A stretch of DNA of 45,705 nucleotides from a virus, in the IMG/VR virus record IMGVR_UViG_3300033149_002665, positions 1 through 45,705 of that record; one strand, given 5' to 3'. Below, in pieces: positions 14,269 to 22,609 of this stretch. How positions within the stretch are numbered: position 1 is the first letter of the stretch; every line of letters starts with the position of its first letter. The position numbers were made by a program, and so were the translations under genes. The notes under the pieces are model-generated. The model ran no database searches. It saw only the letters and a program-made list of their open reading frames with translations, and was not told the DNA's origin.

Positions 14269-16020
14269 CTAATCTTGTATATAAATTTGCATTACATCAC
14301 TTCCATAAGGACAATCAAAACTACCACCCTCATCGAAGTCAACAAACCCTCCAGATTGAAATTCCATTGTAATATTCCCAGTAGAATCATATCCATAACC
14401 ATTTTGAATATATTCAGTATTTAGAATTGATGCATCTCTACATATTAAATAATCATGAAGATCTTGTGTTATAGTAATATCAGGTGTATTATTATCTATA
14501 CAAGCCCCAAGATCATAAAATGACCCACAATCATATGTATTTCTTGAATAATATAAGTCTACGCTTGTTGAGTCAGAACATAATAAAGTAGGATATGGAC
14601 AACATGGATGACTATTAGCAGTTATATAATCATATATAAGTTCTACAGGAATTAAGGGATCTTCATTATCTGAAATTCTTATAGAATCCATTAAAGGATT
14701 GTTAATAACATAAATTAAATCAGCACTAGAAAGTCTACTTCTATATGGTTTAAAAAAGTCTATTACATTTTTAATATCATCTGTTAATGAATATGCTAAA
14801 ACAAAATATGCTAAATTTGGATAACCGCTTCCAATATTAATTTGTATCCAGCGTTGTAAATCTCTTAAGAATCTTGATAAAACTTTATCATCTGTTGTTG
14901 TATCTAATACACTATCTAAGTCCGTTTTCAAAGATGGTCGAAGTTCTTGTAAAATATTTCCAGCAGAATCTAAATTTTTTAGAAATTTATTTGAAGATGA
15001 TTTTGTAAATGTATTTCTAAATAGTATTAAATTAGATTCTCTTATTTGTCTCGTTGCTGGATTAGATATTAAATCATTATATTCATTAATAATTTGTATA
15101 GAAGTTGAAGCAGTTCCATCATATGAAAGATATCTATTTCCACTCACACCAGTCGGATATTTATCATTAAATAAATATACACATGATAAATATATTTCTA
15201 ATAAAGATCCCTTATAACCAAATTGAGTTATTTCAGTATCTCTAGTTGGAACATTACCTGTAGATTTCCAAGAAGCATATTGATTTTCTACATTATACAT
15301 AAGAGCAGCAATAACTGCTTCTAATTCAGATAAATCAGATTGTGTTCGAATACTAAAATAAGGAGTTTTTGATGGAAGATTTATTTTATTTATTAATCTT
15401 AATTCCTCAATTTTACTTTCAGATAGCATCCAATGAGGATCAGAACCTGTCATTATGTCAAAACTAACATCTATAATACTTGCATTTAATGGGGAACCAG
15501 TTGAACTATATACAGATTCTCCTCTAAAAACTAATTCTTCAACAAGGTTTTCAATTAATCTATATTCAATTATTTCTACTGGATTTAAATTGTAATATTG
15601 TAATGCTTCTATAATAGATCTTGGTGTTCCCTTTATTTTATATAAATTGACTAAATCTAAAAAGAAATTAACTTTTGTTTGATTTGTTTCATAATTATAT
15701 AAAGATAATTCTGTTGAGAAATTATAACCGAAACTCCTAAATAGTTCATCAAGATGTTCATCTGGTAATGAAAATGGATCACTTGCTTCTTTTTGTATAG
15801 AGGAAACAGTTTTATGTGTTGCATACCAATTTACTATAAATTCTTTTAATCTTTTATAATCATCCGTATAATAACAATTTTGATCTATATTATCTTTAAA
15901 TAATTTCCTGGCAATTGCTAATTCATCTTTTGACAATGTTTTGATGTTATCTGCAATATCAGTAACAGTTTCTCCTTTAATAACTCTAAATATTTTCCAG
16001 AAATCATCAATAGTAAACAT
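14269..16020 (-). CDS. Baseplate-type tail protein
   Basis: A 583-residue protein. The segment FLDLVNLYKIKGTPRSIIEALQYYNL (in pieces, about residues 119-145) resembles the KGT..A region of P2 gpI-type tail/baseplate proteins, which help form the baseplate wedge. It is otherwise a large, mainly helical protein whose last 130 residues are rich in Cys, Asp and Tyr (PCCPYPTLLCSDS, CGSFYDLGACIDN, CRDAS, FDCPYG), an unusual tail that might bind metal or form disulfides. It lies directly after another likely structural gene, with GAGGAA before the ATG. A baseplate role is inferred from one motif and the neighbours. Confidence 0.6.
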   Translation of the reverse strand: MFTIDDFWKIFRVIKGETVTDIADNIKTLSKDELAIARKLFKDNIDQNCYYTDDYKRLKEFIVNWYATHKTVSSIQKEASDPFSLPDEHLDELFRSFGYNFSTELSLYNYETNQTKVNFFLDLVNLYKIKGTPRSIIEALQYYNLNPVEIIEYRLIENLVEELVFRGESVYSSTGSPLNASIIDVSFDIMTGSDPHWMLSESKIEELRLINKINLPSKTPYFSIRTQSDLSELEAVIAALMYNVENQYASWKSTGNVPTRDTEITQFGYKGSLLEIYLSCVYLFNDKYPTGVSGNRYLSYDGTASTSIQIINEYNDLISNPATRQIRESNLILFRNTFTKSSSNKFLKNLDSAGNILQELRPSLKTDLDSVLDTTTDDKVLSRFLRDLQRWIQINIGSGYPNLAYFVLAYSLTDDIKNVIDFFKPYRSRLSSADLIYVINNPLMDSIRISDNEDPLIPVELIYDYITANSHPCCPYPTLLCSDSTSVDLYYSRNTYDCGSFYDLGACIDNNTPDITITQDLHDYLICRDASILNTEYIQNGYGYDSTGNITMEFQSGGFVDFDEGGSFDCPYGSDVMQIYIQD

Positions 16021-16035
16021 TTAATTTTATTTCCT

Positions 16036-16662
16036 CTATGATCCTTTATTAGAAATGTATCTAAATATTTTATCAGCTAAAAACATTTCAAAACAACATT
16101 CTAAAATTTTATTTGAATCTGATATTAATGAATCATTATTATATCTTTCATATCTTCCATAAATTTTGAAATCTAAATATAAATAAATTAACTTTGCTAA
16201 GTTTGTTTGTATAGAATTATAACTTCCAGATAATGTAGCTGTATTACCAACTATTGTTAAAGAAATATCAGAAGTTGAATCTATAATAACAACACTAGTT
16301 GAATCCATTCTATAATATAAAAGTGCATTTAAAAGCATTCGATCATGATTTTGTAAAAGAAATAAATTATTTCCAGTTGTATCAGAAGTAAAATATTTAG
16401 CTGCTTGAGAATATATCATAATTCGATCTTTAACAATATCTGGCCAACTATACCTACTTGTTATTTCTCTATATAAATAATTATAAGATCTTTCTGAATA
16501 ATTTTCATTAAATAACATTTCAATAAATGATTTACTTGGAAGATATATTGATGTAATAAATGCTGGAATTGATGTACTATATTTATTTATATTATTTGTA
16601 GTTAAAAACTCATTCACGTATGACTGTAATTCAGGTACTAGTTGTACACTGCTAACTGCCAC
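16036..16662 (-). CDS. Unknown, probably tail-associated protein
   Basis: A 208-residue protein from a GTG start with AGAGGA eight bases upstream. It is Ser-, Tyr- and Leu-rich, with a helical beginning and end and a small beta section in the middle (SVVIIDSTSDISLTIVGNTA in part). It sits 15 bases upstream of the baseplate-type gene, in the same transcript. No family was recognised; co-location is the only reason to think it belongs to the tail. Confidence 0.6.
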   Translation of the reverse strand: MAVSSVQLVPELQSYVNEFLTTNNINKYSTSIPAFITSIYLPSKSFIEMLFNENYSERSYNYLYREITSRYSWPDIVKDRIMIYSQAAKYFTSDTTGNNLFLLQNHDRMLLNALLYYRMDSTSVVIIDSTSDISLTIVGNTATLSGSYNSIQTNLAKLIYLYLDFKIYGRYERYNNDSLISDSNKILECCFEMFLADKIFRYISNKGS

Positions 16663-16675
16663 TAATTTTATCCTC

Positions 16676-17230
16676 TTATATAACTTTAATTAAATTTCTA
16701 CTACTAAACATATCTAAAATATGTATAAACATTGTATAGGGATGATAATTCTTAAAATTAAAATCACTTGTTGCATCTGTTGACCATCTTCCACTATGAA
16801 ATCTTACACATTCTTCTAATAAATTTACATGATCTTCTTCCATAAATTTTAGAAAAGTATTTTTCCCTTCTAAAACTAAATCTCCAATAAGTTTATCATG
16901 TTCATTATCAGTATAATCTCTCTGTACAGGATTTTTTCCATATTTAAAAGCATCATGAAGAGAAATAGCAAGTAACAATATATCTCCTTCTTTAGTCCTT
17001 TTTTGAATTCCAAATAATTGCCATATTTTAATACAAGCATATAACATTTCATATGTATGTTCACCAACACTTGGAACTCTACCATCTTCTTTTTTATGAT
17101 ATTTAAGAGTTGATGAAGTTGGTCGATCCCAAATTTTTGGAATTTTATTATTAGCTTCTTTCCAAAAATTAAAAGTATTTTCTGTCATATTTTTTTGTAA
17201 CAGTTCATATATTTTCTCTTCATAATTCAT
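16676..17230 (-). CDS. HD-domain phosphohydrolase-like protein
   Basis: A protein of about 184 residues. The metal-binding order of HD-family enzymes is visible: GEHTYEM, then AISLHDAFKYG, NEHDKLIGD and RFHSGRW. Such proteins hydrolyse phosphate bonds in nucleotides or cyclic dinucleotides. The second ATG is chosen because AAAGGA lies seven bases upstream; the first ATG, six bases earlier, is too close. The gene sits oddly between lysis-type membrane genes and tail genes. Possible roles are nucleotide control or removal of a host signalling nucleotide; the sequence does not decide. Confidence 0.72.
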   Translation of the reverse strand: MNYEEKIYELLQKNMTENTFNFWKEANNKIPKIWDRPTSSTLKYHKKEDGRVPSVGEHTYEMLYACIKIWQLFGIQKRTKEGDILLLAISLHDAFKYGKNPVQRDYTDNEHDKLIGDLVLEGKNTFLKFMEEDHVNLLEECVRFHSGRWSTDATSDFNFKNYHPYTMFIHILDMFSSRNLIKVI

Positions 17231-17260
17231 CACCATTTCCTTTCAATATTATAAATTATT

Positions 17261-17788
17261 TTAAATAAGGAGTATTATTGCAATTAAAGATCCGATTGAA
17301 ATTAAGGACAAAGTTCCTTTATTTATTGCATTGTCCATTTTATGAAGATATCTCTCTTCTCTGTAAGCATTTTCAGAATCTACCCATAAATTTCTATATT
17401 CTTTTGCTTTTAATCTTTCTAATTCTACAAATTCTTTTAGAGAGTTTATAATATTAATATCTGAATTTATAAGTACTTCTTGTTCTTTTATAATTTTTTT
17501 ATATGCTATAATTATATCTAATAAAGCTTCAATCTTAGCATATTCTTTCGGAACTAGTAAAACATATTTTGCTTCATCAATATTTTTTGTTAGTTTAAAA
17601 TCTCCATTTAAAAACTGTCTTTGTATTTTACTTGGTTTTGGAATATCATCTAAATTAATATTATATTGTGGAGTTTTTTCAAATTTTAATTCAGACATTT
17701 CTTTAGCTTCAAATTTTGCTGGAGCACAACTACAAATAAAAAATATAAAAAAAATTAATAAATAAAATAATTTTATATATCGTCCCAT
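17261..17788 (-). CDS. Candidate unimolecular spanin (lipoprotein with C-terminal membrane helix)
   Basis: A 175-residue protein with a lipoprotein-type signal (KLFYLLIFFIFFICSC, lipid on Cys near residue 20-22), a long middle with strong coiled-coil character (residues 85-150, KEQEVLINSDINIINSLKEF and following) and a hydrophobic C-terminal helix (LSLISIGSLIAIILLI). An outer-membrane lipid anchor plus a C-terminal inner-membrane helix on one chain is the plan of single-protein spanins such as T1 gp11, which fuse the two membranes at the last step of lysis. The lipobox is imperfect (ICSC). It overlaps the upstream small membrane gene by 16 bases and lies in a run of membrane genes. Confidence 0.62.
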   Translation of the reverse strand: MGRYIKLFYLLIFFIFFICSCAPAKFEAKEMSELKFEKTPQYNINLDDIPKPSKIQRQFLNGDFKLTKNIDEAKYVLLVPKEYAKIEALLDIIIAYKKIIKEQEVLINSDINIINSLKEFVELERLKAKEYRNLWVDSENAYREERYLHKMDNAINKGTLSLISIGSLIAIILLI

Positions 17789-18108
17789 TTCTCATCAATT
17801 CCTTCATCTATTGTTTTAATTTCATCTCTTGATAAAGTTTTTAATATCTCCTTTGATGCTTCTCTTTTTATTTCTTTAACTTTCTCTCTAGTCTCTTTTG
17901 AAAACTCTTCAGATTCCTCTATATTTGAAGATATTATATTCTGCTTTTTTTCTATTTCATCTATTTTTTTCATTCCAATTTTTTGAGTTATTTTATGTAC
18001 ACTATTTATAATATCACTTTTTTTATTAGTTCCTCTCATAAATAAATAAGCTATAGTTGCTAAACCTCCACAACCTAAAAAACCAAAAATTACTGTCTTT
18101 ACTGCCAT
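17773..18108 (-). CDS. Small membrane-anchored coiled-coil protein
   Basis: A 111-residue protein with one N-terminal membrane helix (VIFGFLGCGGLATIAYLFM, residues 6-24) and a long charged, helical domain (EEFSKETREKVKEIKREASK and on). The helix-then-coiled-coil plan resembles inner-membrane parts of lysis systems, but no family is recognised. It lies between a holin-like gene and the spanin candidate and overlaps the latter, so a role in lysis is plausible. Confidence 0.65.
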   Translation of the reverse strand: MAVKTVIFGFLGCGGLATIAYLFMRGTNKKSDIINSVHKITQKIGMKKIDEIEKKQNIISSNIEESEEFSKETREKVKEIKREASKEILKTLSRDEIKTIDEGIDEKWDDI

Positions 18109-18129
18109 TTCAAAATTTCCCTTTCTGAT

Positions 18130-18381
18130 TTATACTTTTATATCTTCATGTTTTCCATTTTTACCATTATTTTTAACTTTAGAAACTTTAAATGCTTCTC
18201 GTAGAGCATACACTGTAGAAATTACTCCGCCATTAACAGCAGCCCATTCACCACCAGATAAATGATTATGTAAAATAAGATAAGTTGAAATTGTTAATAA
18301 AGCTGCAATAGTTAAAACTTTTACAGATATAATTGTTTCTATAATTTTTTTTCCAACTCCAATCCAAAACTCTTTTTCCAC
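18130..18381 (-). CDS. Holin-like small membrane protein
   Basis: An 83-residue protein. After a short N-terminus it has a hydrophobic helix (VLTIAALLTISTYLILHN, residues 21-38), a GGEWAAVNGGVISTVYALREA stretch that may be a second weakly hydrophobic helix, and a basic tail (KVSKVKNNGKNGKHED). Size, topology and tail charge fit phage holins, which open the inner membrane for the endolysin. The start is GTG with AAGGAG upstream. The neighbouring spanin-like and endolysin genes support this reading, but sequence alone does not prove it. Confidence 0.55.
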   Translation of the reverse strand: MEKEFWIGVGKKIIETIISVKVLTIAALLTISTYLILHNHLSGGEWAAVNGGVISTVYALREAFKVSKVKNNGKNGKHEDIKV

Positions 18382-18410
18382 TTTTTGTTTTCTCCTTTAA
18401 AAAATACTTT

Positions 18411-18440
18411 TTCTATATATATATAAATAATTGAATTTAA
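18411..18440. promoter_or_regulatory. AT-rich element related to the plus-strand promoter-like set
   Basis: TTTCTATATATATATAAATA (from 18411) followed by ATTGAATTTA resembles the elements at 4971, 5511 and 10911 but has no plus-strand gene after it. It lies 30 bases before the holin-like gene on the opposite strand and could serve that gene instead. Confidence 0.25.
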
Positions 18441-18455
18441 GTTCTTATCAATTTT

Positions 18456-18992
18456 TTATTTATTTTTTGATCTTACTTTTTCAATTTCAAGATCAACTAA
18501 ATTTTTTAGATATTTATTTAATGATTTCCAACAATCTCTTTCATTTCTTTCTGGATCTATTCCTTCTTTATATACATTATCATCTGGAGCACACCAATCT
18601 TCTCCATTATTACATTTAACTAAATGATAATTTCCTTCTGTTTTTCCAGGAATAAAAATAAAAAAAGCAGATTCTGAATAAATAGATTTTTCAAAAGCAT
18701 ATCCTTTTACTAACTGACATCTAAAATAATAAATTGGAATTTGCCAATCTCCACCAGCAGAGCATAAACTACATTTAAATTTACATTTTGTGAATTTCCA
18801 CTCATTTTGAGGGATGACAATCTCTCTTTTAGAATTAACCGGATCATCATTTTCTGTATCGAATTTAATTTTAAATTGATCCATTGCTTCTCTTAACAAT
18901 TTAGACCATATATTTGAAGCAATTGGTTTATAATTAAAAAATTCTTCATTTTTACTTTCTTGTATAAATTCTAAATATTTTTTAATAATCAT
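18456..18992 (-). CDS. Unknown protein with a Cys cluster
   Basis: A protein of about 178 residues. A tight CKFKCSLCSAGGDW motif in the middle, followed by Cys in FRCQLV, VKCNNGEDWC and later DCW, suggests metal binding or disulfides. The first part is helical and the last part rich in charged residues. The ATG at 18992 is chosen; a GTG nine bases earlier would overlap the stop of the upstream membrane gene. No family recognised. The position inside a membrane/lysis cluster suggests, without proving, a role there. Confidence 0.65.
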   Translation of the reverse strand: MIIKKYLEFIQESKNEEFFNYKPIASNIWSKLLREAMDQFKIKFDTENDDPVNSKREIVIPQNEWKFTKCKFKCSLCSAGGDWQIPIYYFRCQLVKGYAFEKSIYSESAFFIFIPGKTEGNYHLVKCNNGEDWCAPDDNVYKEGIDPERNERDCWKSLNKYLKNLVDLEIEKVRSKNK

Positions 18993-18994
18993 TA

Positions 18995-19288
18995 TTAACA
19001 CCCAAAGAATGATACTTTTGTAGCTAATTTTAAAATCAAAATCACAATAGTAAAAATAAGAGGTGGTATTGCTCCAGCTATCGCACCCCAGAATTTAGCT
19101 TTATGTTTAATTTCATTTCTCATCACTTCTATTTTAACATTTAAATCAGTTACTCTATTATAAATACTTCCCAATTCATTTCCAATTCTATTCCTATCAT
19201 TTTCTAAAGTAGTTTTTATATCTTCAATATTTTTTGATAAATAATTAATAAGTTCTTTATATCCACTTAAAGAAATATCTACTGACAT
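18995..19288 (-). CDS. XhlA-like membrane protein (coiled coil plus C-terminal helix)
   Basis: A 97-residue protein with a heptad-type helical stretch (NIEDIKTTLENDRNRIGNEL and on) followed by one strong membrane helix (GAIAGAIPPLIFTIVILILKLA, residues 70-91, in part). This order, helical domain then a single helix at the C-terminus, is that of XhlA-type phage proteins that help lysis. GGAGG precedes the ATG. It is the first gene of the minus-strand membrane cluster, so its upstream region should hold the promoter for the whole set. Confidence 0.55.
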   Translation of the reverse strand: MSVDISLSGYKELINYLSKNIEDIKTTLENDRNRIGNELGSIYNRVTDLNVKIEVMRNEIKHKAKFWGAIAGAIPPLIFTIVILILKLATKVSFFGC

Positions 19289-19456
19289 AAATTATACCTC
19301 CAATAATCAGAATCAATCTAAAATATAAAATCATTAGTTTTATATTGAAGTGGAAAAAATTGGGATTTTTCTACTTATAAATATTTAATTTAATTCATAA
19401 ATTTTTAACGATTTTTCTTATTTCTCTTAGAATAAGTAAAAATATCATTAAATAAC

Positions 19457-19476
19457 TATTTATTATTTTGTTCTAT
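19457..19476 (-). promoter_or_regulatory. Putative phage promoter copy in divergent region
   Basis: The minus strand reads ATAGAACAAAATAATAAATA, the exact consensus of the recurrent element. It lies 170 bases before the XhlA-like gene and 35 bases from the plus-strand gene that points the other way. The rest of 19289-19510 is AT-rich with no visible gene. Confidence 0.45.
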
Positions 19477-19510
19477 CATTTATAAAAAAAGAAAGGATGT
19501 GTTTAATAAA

Positions 19511-19864
19511 ATGAGAAAAGTAAAATATAAAGTAGTAAATTTATATGGTCAAAGTATTACTACAAATAATAAATGTTTACATTTATATTATCAAAAAAAT
19601 ACAATTGTAAAAGCTTCAATAACAACCCTTGGAATTTTTGTTTTTCAAACTAGAAAACAAGCAAAAAAATTTATAATAAAAAATAAATTTTTAGGAATAG
19701 CTAAAATAAAAAGAGTTATTCCAATAGGAAGAGGTAAAACTCCAAAGGAAATCTCATTCATGACAAATAATTTATTAAATAATTTTTATAAATATCATAT
19801 GTATTTTACTAGTGATATTCCAGAAGGTACTATTTGTTACCCCGCAGTAAAAGTGTTGGATTAA
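19511..19864 (+). CDS. Small unknown phage protein
   Basis: A 117-residue basic protein beginning MRKVKYKVVNLYGQSITT and ending IPEGTICYPAVKVLD. The ending (GTICYPAV.VL) and a middle part (QARKF-type KQAKKFI, then VIPIGRGKTP) are familiar from unnamed phage proteins of this size. A GTG twelve bases upstream is too close to the GAAAGGA ribosome site, whereas the ATG chosen is rather far from it. A five-codon frame (ATG at 19497 to TGA) ends exactly on this ATG. No function is known. Confidence 0.68.
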   Translation: MRKVKYKVVNLYGQSITTNNKCLHLYYQKNTIVKASITTLGIFVFQTRKQAKKFIIKNKFLGIAKIKRVIPIGRGKTPKEISFMTNNLLNNFYKYHMYFTSDIPEGTICYPAVKVLD

Positions 19865-19896
19865 GAAGAAATATTAATGATAAAAAGGAGACGAAA

Positions 19897-20421
19897 ATGG
19901 AATTAAATTTCTTTGTAAATTGGAAAATGATTTTTAATATGTGTTTATATTCATATCGAATTCCAGAAAATTATTTAGCAAGAATAATTGGTGTTAGTAG
20001 AAGTTCAATAAACAATTGGAAAAGTGGCGGAGAGCCTTGCTCTTATAATAAAATAGAACTACTTTTTATTATTTGGATTTTACATTTTGAAAAACATATT
20101 GAGAAGCTTGACAAAATGAATGTAATACGTTTAGGTGATAATGAATTAACACTTATAAATTGTAGTGAAATTTTACGAAGAGCAGTTAAATTAAATAACA
20201 GTAATCTAATATTATCAGAAACTATTCATACAATATATTTAAAATCATTAGAAAGATTATTTGATAAAATTCTTGAAGGTACATTTATTCAAATTCATAA
20301 GAAGAACTTAAAAAGAGGAAGAATTGGAAGATATTTATTATCTGAATCTGATATTCATGAAACTTTTTTGAATATATATTATTCTTTAAATGATACAAGA
20401 AGACAAAGTTTCTTACAATAA
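19897..20421 (+). CDS. Helix-turn-helix protein, probable transcription regulator
   Basis: A 174-residue protein. Residues 24-43 (NYLARIIGVSRSSINNWKSG) are a clear helix-turn-helix of the Cro/XRE type, with the recognition helix at RSSINNW. The rest is helical with no ligand-binding family recognised. The ATG follows AAAAAGGAG at good spacing; an upstream TTG in the same frame would overlap the preceding gene. It could regulate the divergent lysis block or other phage genes. Its own operator is not evident. A strong bidirectional terminator ends the unit. Confidence 0.75.
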   Translation: MELNFFVNWKMIFNMCLYSYRIPENYLARIIGVSRSSINNWKSGGEPCSYNKIELLFIIWILHFEKHIEKLDKMNVIRLGDNELTLINCSEILRRAVKLNNSNLILSETIHTIYLKSLERLFDKILEGTFIQIHKKNLKRGRIGRYLLSESDIHETFLNIYYSLNDTRRQSFLQ

Positions 20422-20452
20422 TGATATATAAAGATATTTATATTTATGTTTT

Positions 20453-20495
20453 AAAAAACAGTTTTATTTCTTCTTTGAATAAAGCTGTTTTTTTT
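20453..20495. terminator. Bidirectional terminator between converging genes
   Basis: AAAAAACAGTTTTATT pairs with AATAAAGCTGTTTTTT (one G-T pair) around TCTTCTTTG, with A-runs and T-runs on both sides. It ends the plus-strand regulator gene and also lies just after the endolysin gene on the minus strand. Confidence 0.88.
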
Positions 20496-20505
20496 TGTAA
20501 ATTTT

Positions 20506-20994
20506 TTATTCATATAAACTTAATAAATAATTAATATCAATTACTTGATAATTATGTTTCTTGTCTTTTAATTTTAAAATCTTATCATTTCTATTTTCTA
20601 CATAAGCAACATGAACCCAACCTTGTGGAAAATATTCTGCTATTAGTTCTCTAAAATCACAATTATAATAAATCCATTCTATTATAATGATTAATTTTTT
20701 ATTTGATGAAACAGGTTCAATATCTGCTGCATAACCAAAACAATGATTGGATGTTTTAGAACCACCAATAGCTGAATTTAAAGCTTGAGATCTAAAACCT
20801 GAAGTTATTCTTATTGGACCAAATTTATCTCTAACTGGTTGTAAAACATTTTTTGCTAATAATTCTATATTTCTCCATTGTTCTATAGAAGGAACATTTT
20901 TAATTCCCAATCTAATTGCTGTATCAGATTTTACAAATTCTCTATATTTAAAAGATGGTGCATTTTTAATTGCTTTATCTAAAATTACAGACAT
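20506..20994 (-). CDS. Peptidase M15-type endolysin
   Basis: A 162-residue protein with the zinc-peptidase pattern SGFRSQALNSAIGG (65-78), SNHCFGYAADIEP (H84, D91) and GWVHVAY (H128), as in D-Ala-D-Ala or L-Ala-D-Glu peptidases of phage endolysins. It would cut the peptide stems of the cell wall. There is no signal peptide or binding domain, so it depends on a holin for release. A GGGGAA site overlaps the stop of the preceding gene. The lysis membrane genes lie 1.5 kb further left, across two plus-strand genes. Confidence 0.88.
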   Translation of the reverse strand: MSVILDKAIKNAPSFKYREFVKSDTAIRLGIKNVPSIEQWRNIELLAKNVLQPVRDKFGPIRITSGFRSQALNSAIGGSKTSNHCFGYAADIEPVSSNKKLIIIIEWIYYNCDFRELIAEYFPQGWVHVAYVENRNDKILKLKDKKHNYQVIDINYLLSLYE

Positions 20995-20995
20995 A

Positions 20996-21280
20996 TTATT
21001 CCCCTATATAAAAACCATCAGTATTTACATTATCTAACAATCTAGAAAGAACATTTCCAGTTGTTTTCTTTTTTCCTTCATTTATAAAATTTCTCATATT
21101 TAATTCCATAACTTTGAAACTTTCGAGAAATCTATAAATATCATTTAGTATTTGTATTTCAATTGGGTCTGGATCATTTTTTGTTTCTATTTCATCTTGT
21201 ACATAATTGAGTAATTCTATTAAATCTTTCTTTGAAGAGAGTTCCTGCAATAATCTTGAAACTATTTTAGTAGTTTGCAT
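20996..21280 (-). CDS. Small unknown helical protein
   Basis: A 94-residue protein predicted as helices (VSRLLQELSSKKDLIELLNY, then NDIYRFLESFKVMELNMRNF). It is acidic and soluble. TAGGAG precedes the ATG, and its stop is one base from the endolysin start, so the two are translated in series. No family recognised. Confidence 0.65.
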   Translation of the reverse strand: MQTTKIVSRLLQELSSKKDLIELLNYVQDEIETKNDPDPIEIQILNDIYRFLESFKVMELNMRNFINEGKKKTTGNVLSRLLDNVNTDGFYIGE

Positions 21281-21312
21281 AAAATAAATATCTCCTATGT
21301 AATTGTAAATTT

Positions 21313-21903
21313 TTAAGTTAATTTATATATCCACCGGTCAAATAAATTAAATCCACATAAAAGTTTTTCATTTAAATATGGTAAAACTCTAGAAGCTTTT
21401 TGTACAAAATAAGTACAATTTCCATTATCTAACATATAAAAATCATTATCATTTATATTTTTATATACACAAGTAAAAGCATGTCCATTAATAATAACTA
21501 TACCTAAATTATCATCTGGTATATTAAATTGTCTTAATATTATCAATTTTAAAATTGCTTGATCTTCACAATCTCCAGCTCCTTTATGTGCTGTTTCATA
21601 AGAAGGAGACCACAAATCTTTCTCATCACTAGTATATTTAATTTCTTTATTGACTTTCCAATTAACCTTTTTTATTATTTCAAAATCATTATTATTTAGT
21701 TGTCTAGTTTTATAATTTTTACCATATTTTTTTATTACAGAAAATTCTTGTTGTCTCCAACTTCTTATTTTTGGCATATATAAATCTATGTATTTATTAG
21801 ACTCATTTATTTTTGTATAATCATATGGAAGATTACCCTTCGTAAAATGTTTAAATTTTAATATTATTTGTTTATATATTGCAGGAAAAATAATTAAATT
21901 CAT
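21313..21903 (-). CDS. Transglutaminase-like cysteine peptidase-fold protein
   Basis: A 196-residue protein. The triad of the transglutaminase-like fold can be placed: GAGDCEDQAILK (C112), INGHAFTCVY (H141) and YMLDNGN (D159). The GDCEDxAxLK pattern is typical of bacterial transglutaminase-like cysteine peptidases. The N-terminal 90 residues are basic and probably a separate region. Phage members are often virion or cell-wall-acting proteins, and it sits upstream of the endolysin. AGGAGG precedes the ATG. The substrate is unknown. Confidence 0.75.
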   Translation of the reverse strand: MNLIIFPAIYKQIILKFKHFTKGNLPYDYTKINESNKYIDLYMPKIRSWRQQEFSVIKKYGKNYKTRQLNNNDFEIIKKVNWKVNKEIKYTSDEKDLWSPSYETAHKGAGDCEDQAILKLIILRQFNIPDDNLGIVIINGHAFTCVYKNINDNDFYMLDNGNCTYFVQKASRVLPYLNEKLLCGFNLFDRWIYKLT

Positions 21904-21922
21904 ATAAAGAACACCTCCTAAT

Positions 21923-22435
21923 TTAGTATCCTCTTTTTTGTCTCATTTTTTGTAATTCTCTTTCTTTTTTTAATTTTTTATATTCTTCTTGATCTTTTTT
22001 CCATCCAAGATCTATTAACCAACCTCTTCTCGCTAAATATCCTAAACCACCATGGTCATAAATATCAGTGGCTTTAAAAACAGATATCATTTCATGATGA
22101 TTATTTATTTTTAAATATTTATATTTTTTTAGAATGTTATTAAATGCATCCTTTTCAATATCATTATCATTTACTTTAACTACTACAGAAACATATTCTA
22201 CCTTTAAATAATATAAAGCATACCATCTATACTGACCTGGCTCAACAATCCATTTAGTTCCAGCCATATTACAAGTAACAATTAATGGATCTTTTTGTCC
22301 TTCAGTTCTTAAACTTTCTAAAACTTTTGGTTTACTAGATATTTTTTTTTCTAACCATCCTTTTTCCTCTAAATAATGTAATGCTGGAGTACAAATCATT
22401 AAAGGAATTTTCGGAAAATAATAATATTTAGCCAT
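21923..22435 (-). CDS. ParB/sulfiredoxin-fold domain protein
   Basis: A 170-residue protein. VLESLRTEGQKDPLIVT followed by WIVEPGQYRWYALYYLKVEY fits the ParB N-terminal fold (L...G...P..V, then E.G..RW.AL..L), with GQYRW in place of the usual GxHR. In this family the fold binds a nucleotide (CTP) or acts on DNA or phosphate. The C-terminal 30 residues are a strongly charged helix. AAAGG precedes the ATG. The function in the phage is unknown. Confidence 0.62.
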   Translation of the reverse strand: MAKYYYFPKIPLMICTPALHYLEEKGWLEKKISSKPKVLESLRTEGQKDPLIVTCNMAGTKWIVEPGQYRWYALYYLKVEYVSVVVKVNDNDIEKDAFNNILKKYKYLKINNHHEMISVFKATDIYDHGGLGYLARRGWLIDLGWKKDQEEYKKLKKERELQKMRQKRGY

Positions 22436-22450
22436 CTTAATTATACCTTT

Positions 22451-22609
22451 CTACAATTCAAGAGATATATTAATATTCCCTTTAGAATTATTTGCTTTCA
22501 CTTTACCAGCTACTTTTAAATTTTCTGATTTAACATCTTCATTAATTAATATCAATGATTTATTAAAATGTTCAAACCTTATATCCATATCTACCCACAG
22601 TTCTGACAT
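22451..22609 (-). CDS. Small unknown protein (52 aa), possibly frameshifted
   Basis: The frame starts MSELWVDMDIRFEHFNKSL and ends NNSKGNINISLEL. It fills the gap between its neighbours but has no ribosome site. In another frame the bases just before encode MFNIHKCQNCG then a stop; a one-base shift would join this CxxCG start to VDMDIRF, giving a small zinc-like protein. So this may be a broken or shifted gene. Confidence 0.45.
   Translation of the reverse strand: MSELWVDMDIRFEHFNKSLILINEDVKSENLKVAGKVKANNSKGNINISLEL

Noticed and set aside
19376-19383. T4-type late promoter TATAAATA
   Set aside because: The match is exact but lies about 130 bases from the next plus-strand start, and in DNA this AT-rich such octamers occur often; other genes do not share it at a fixed distance.
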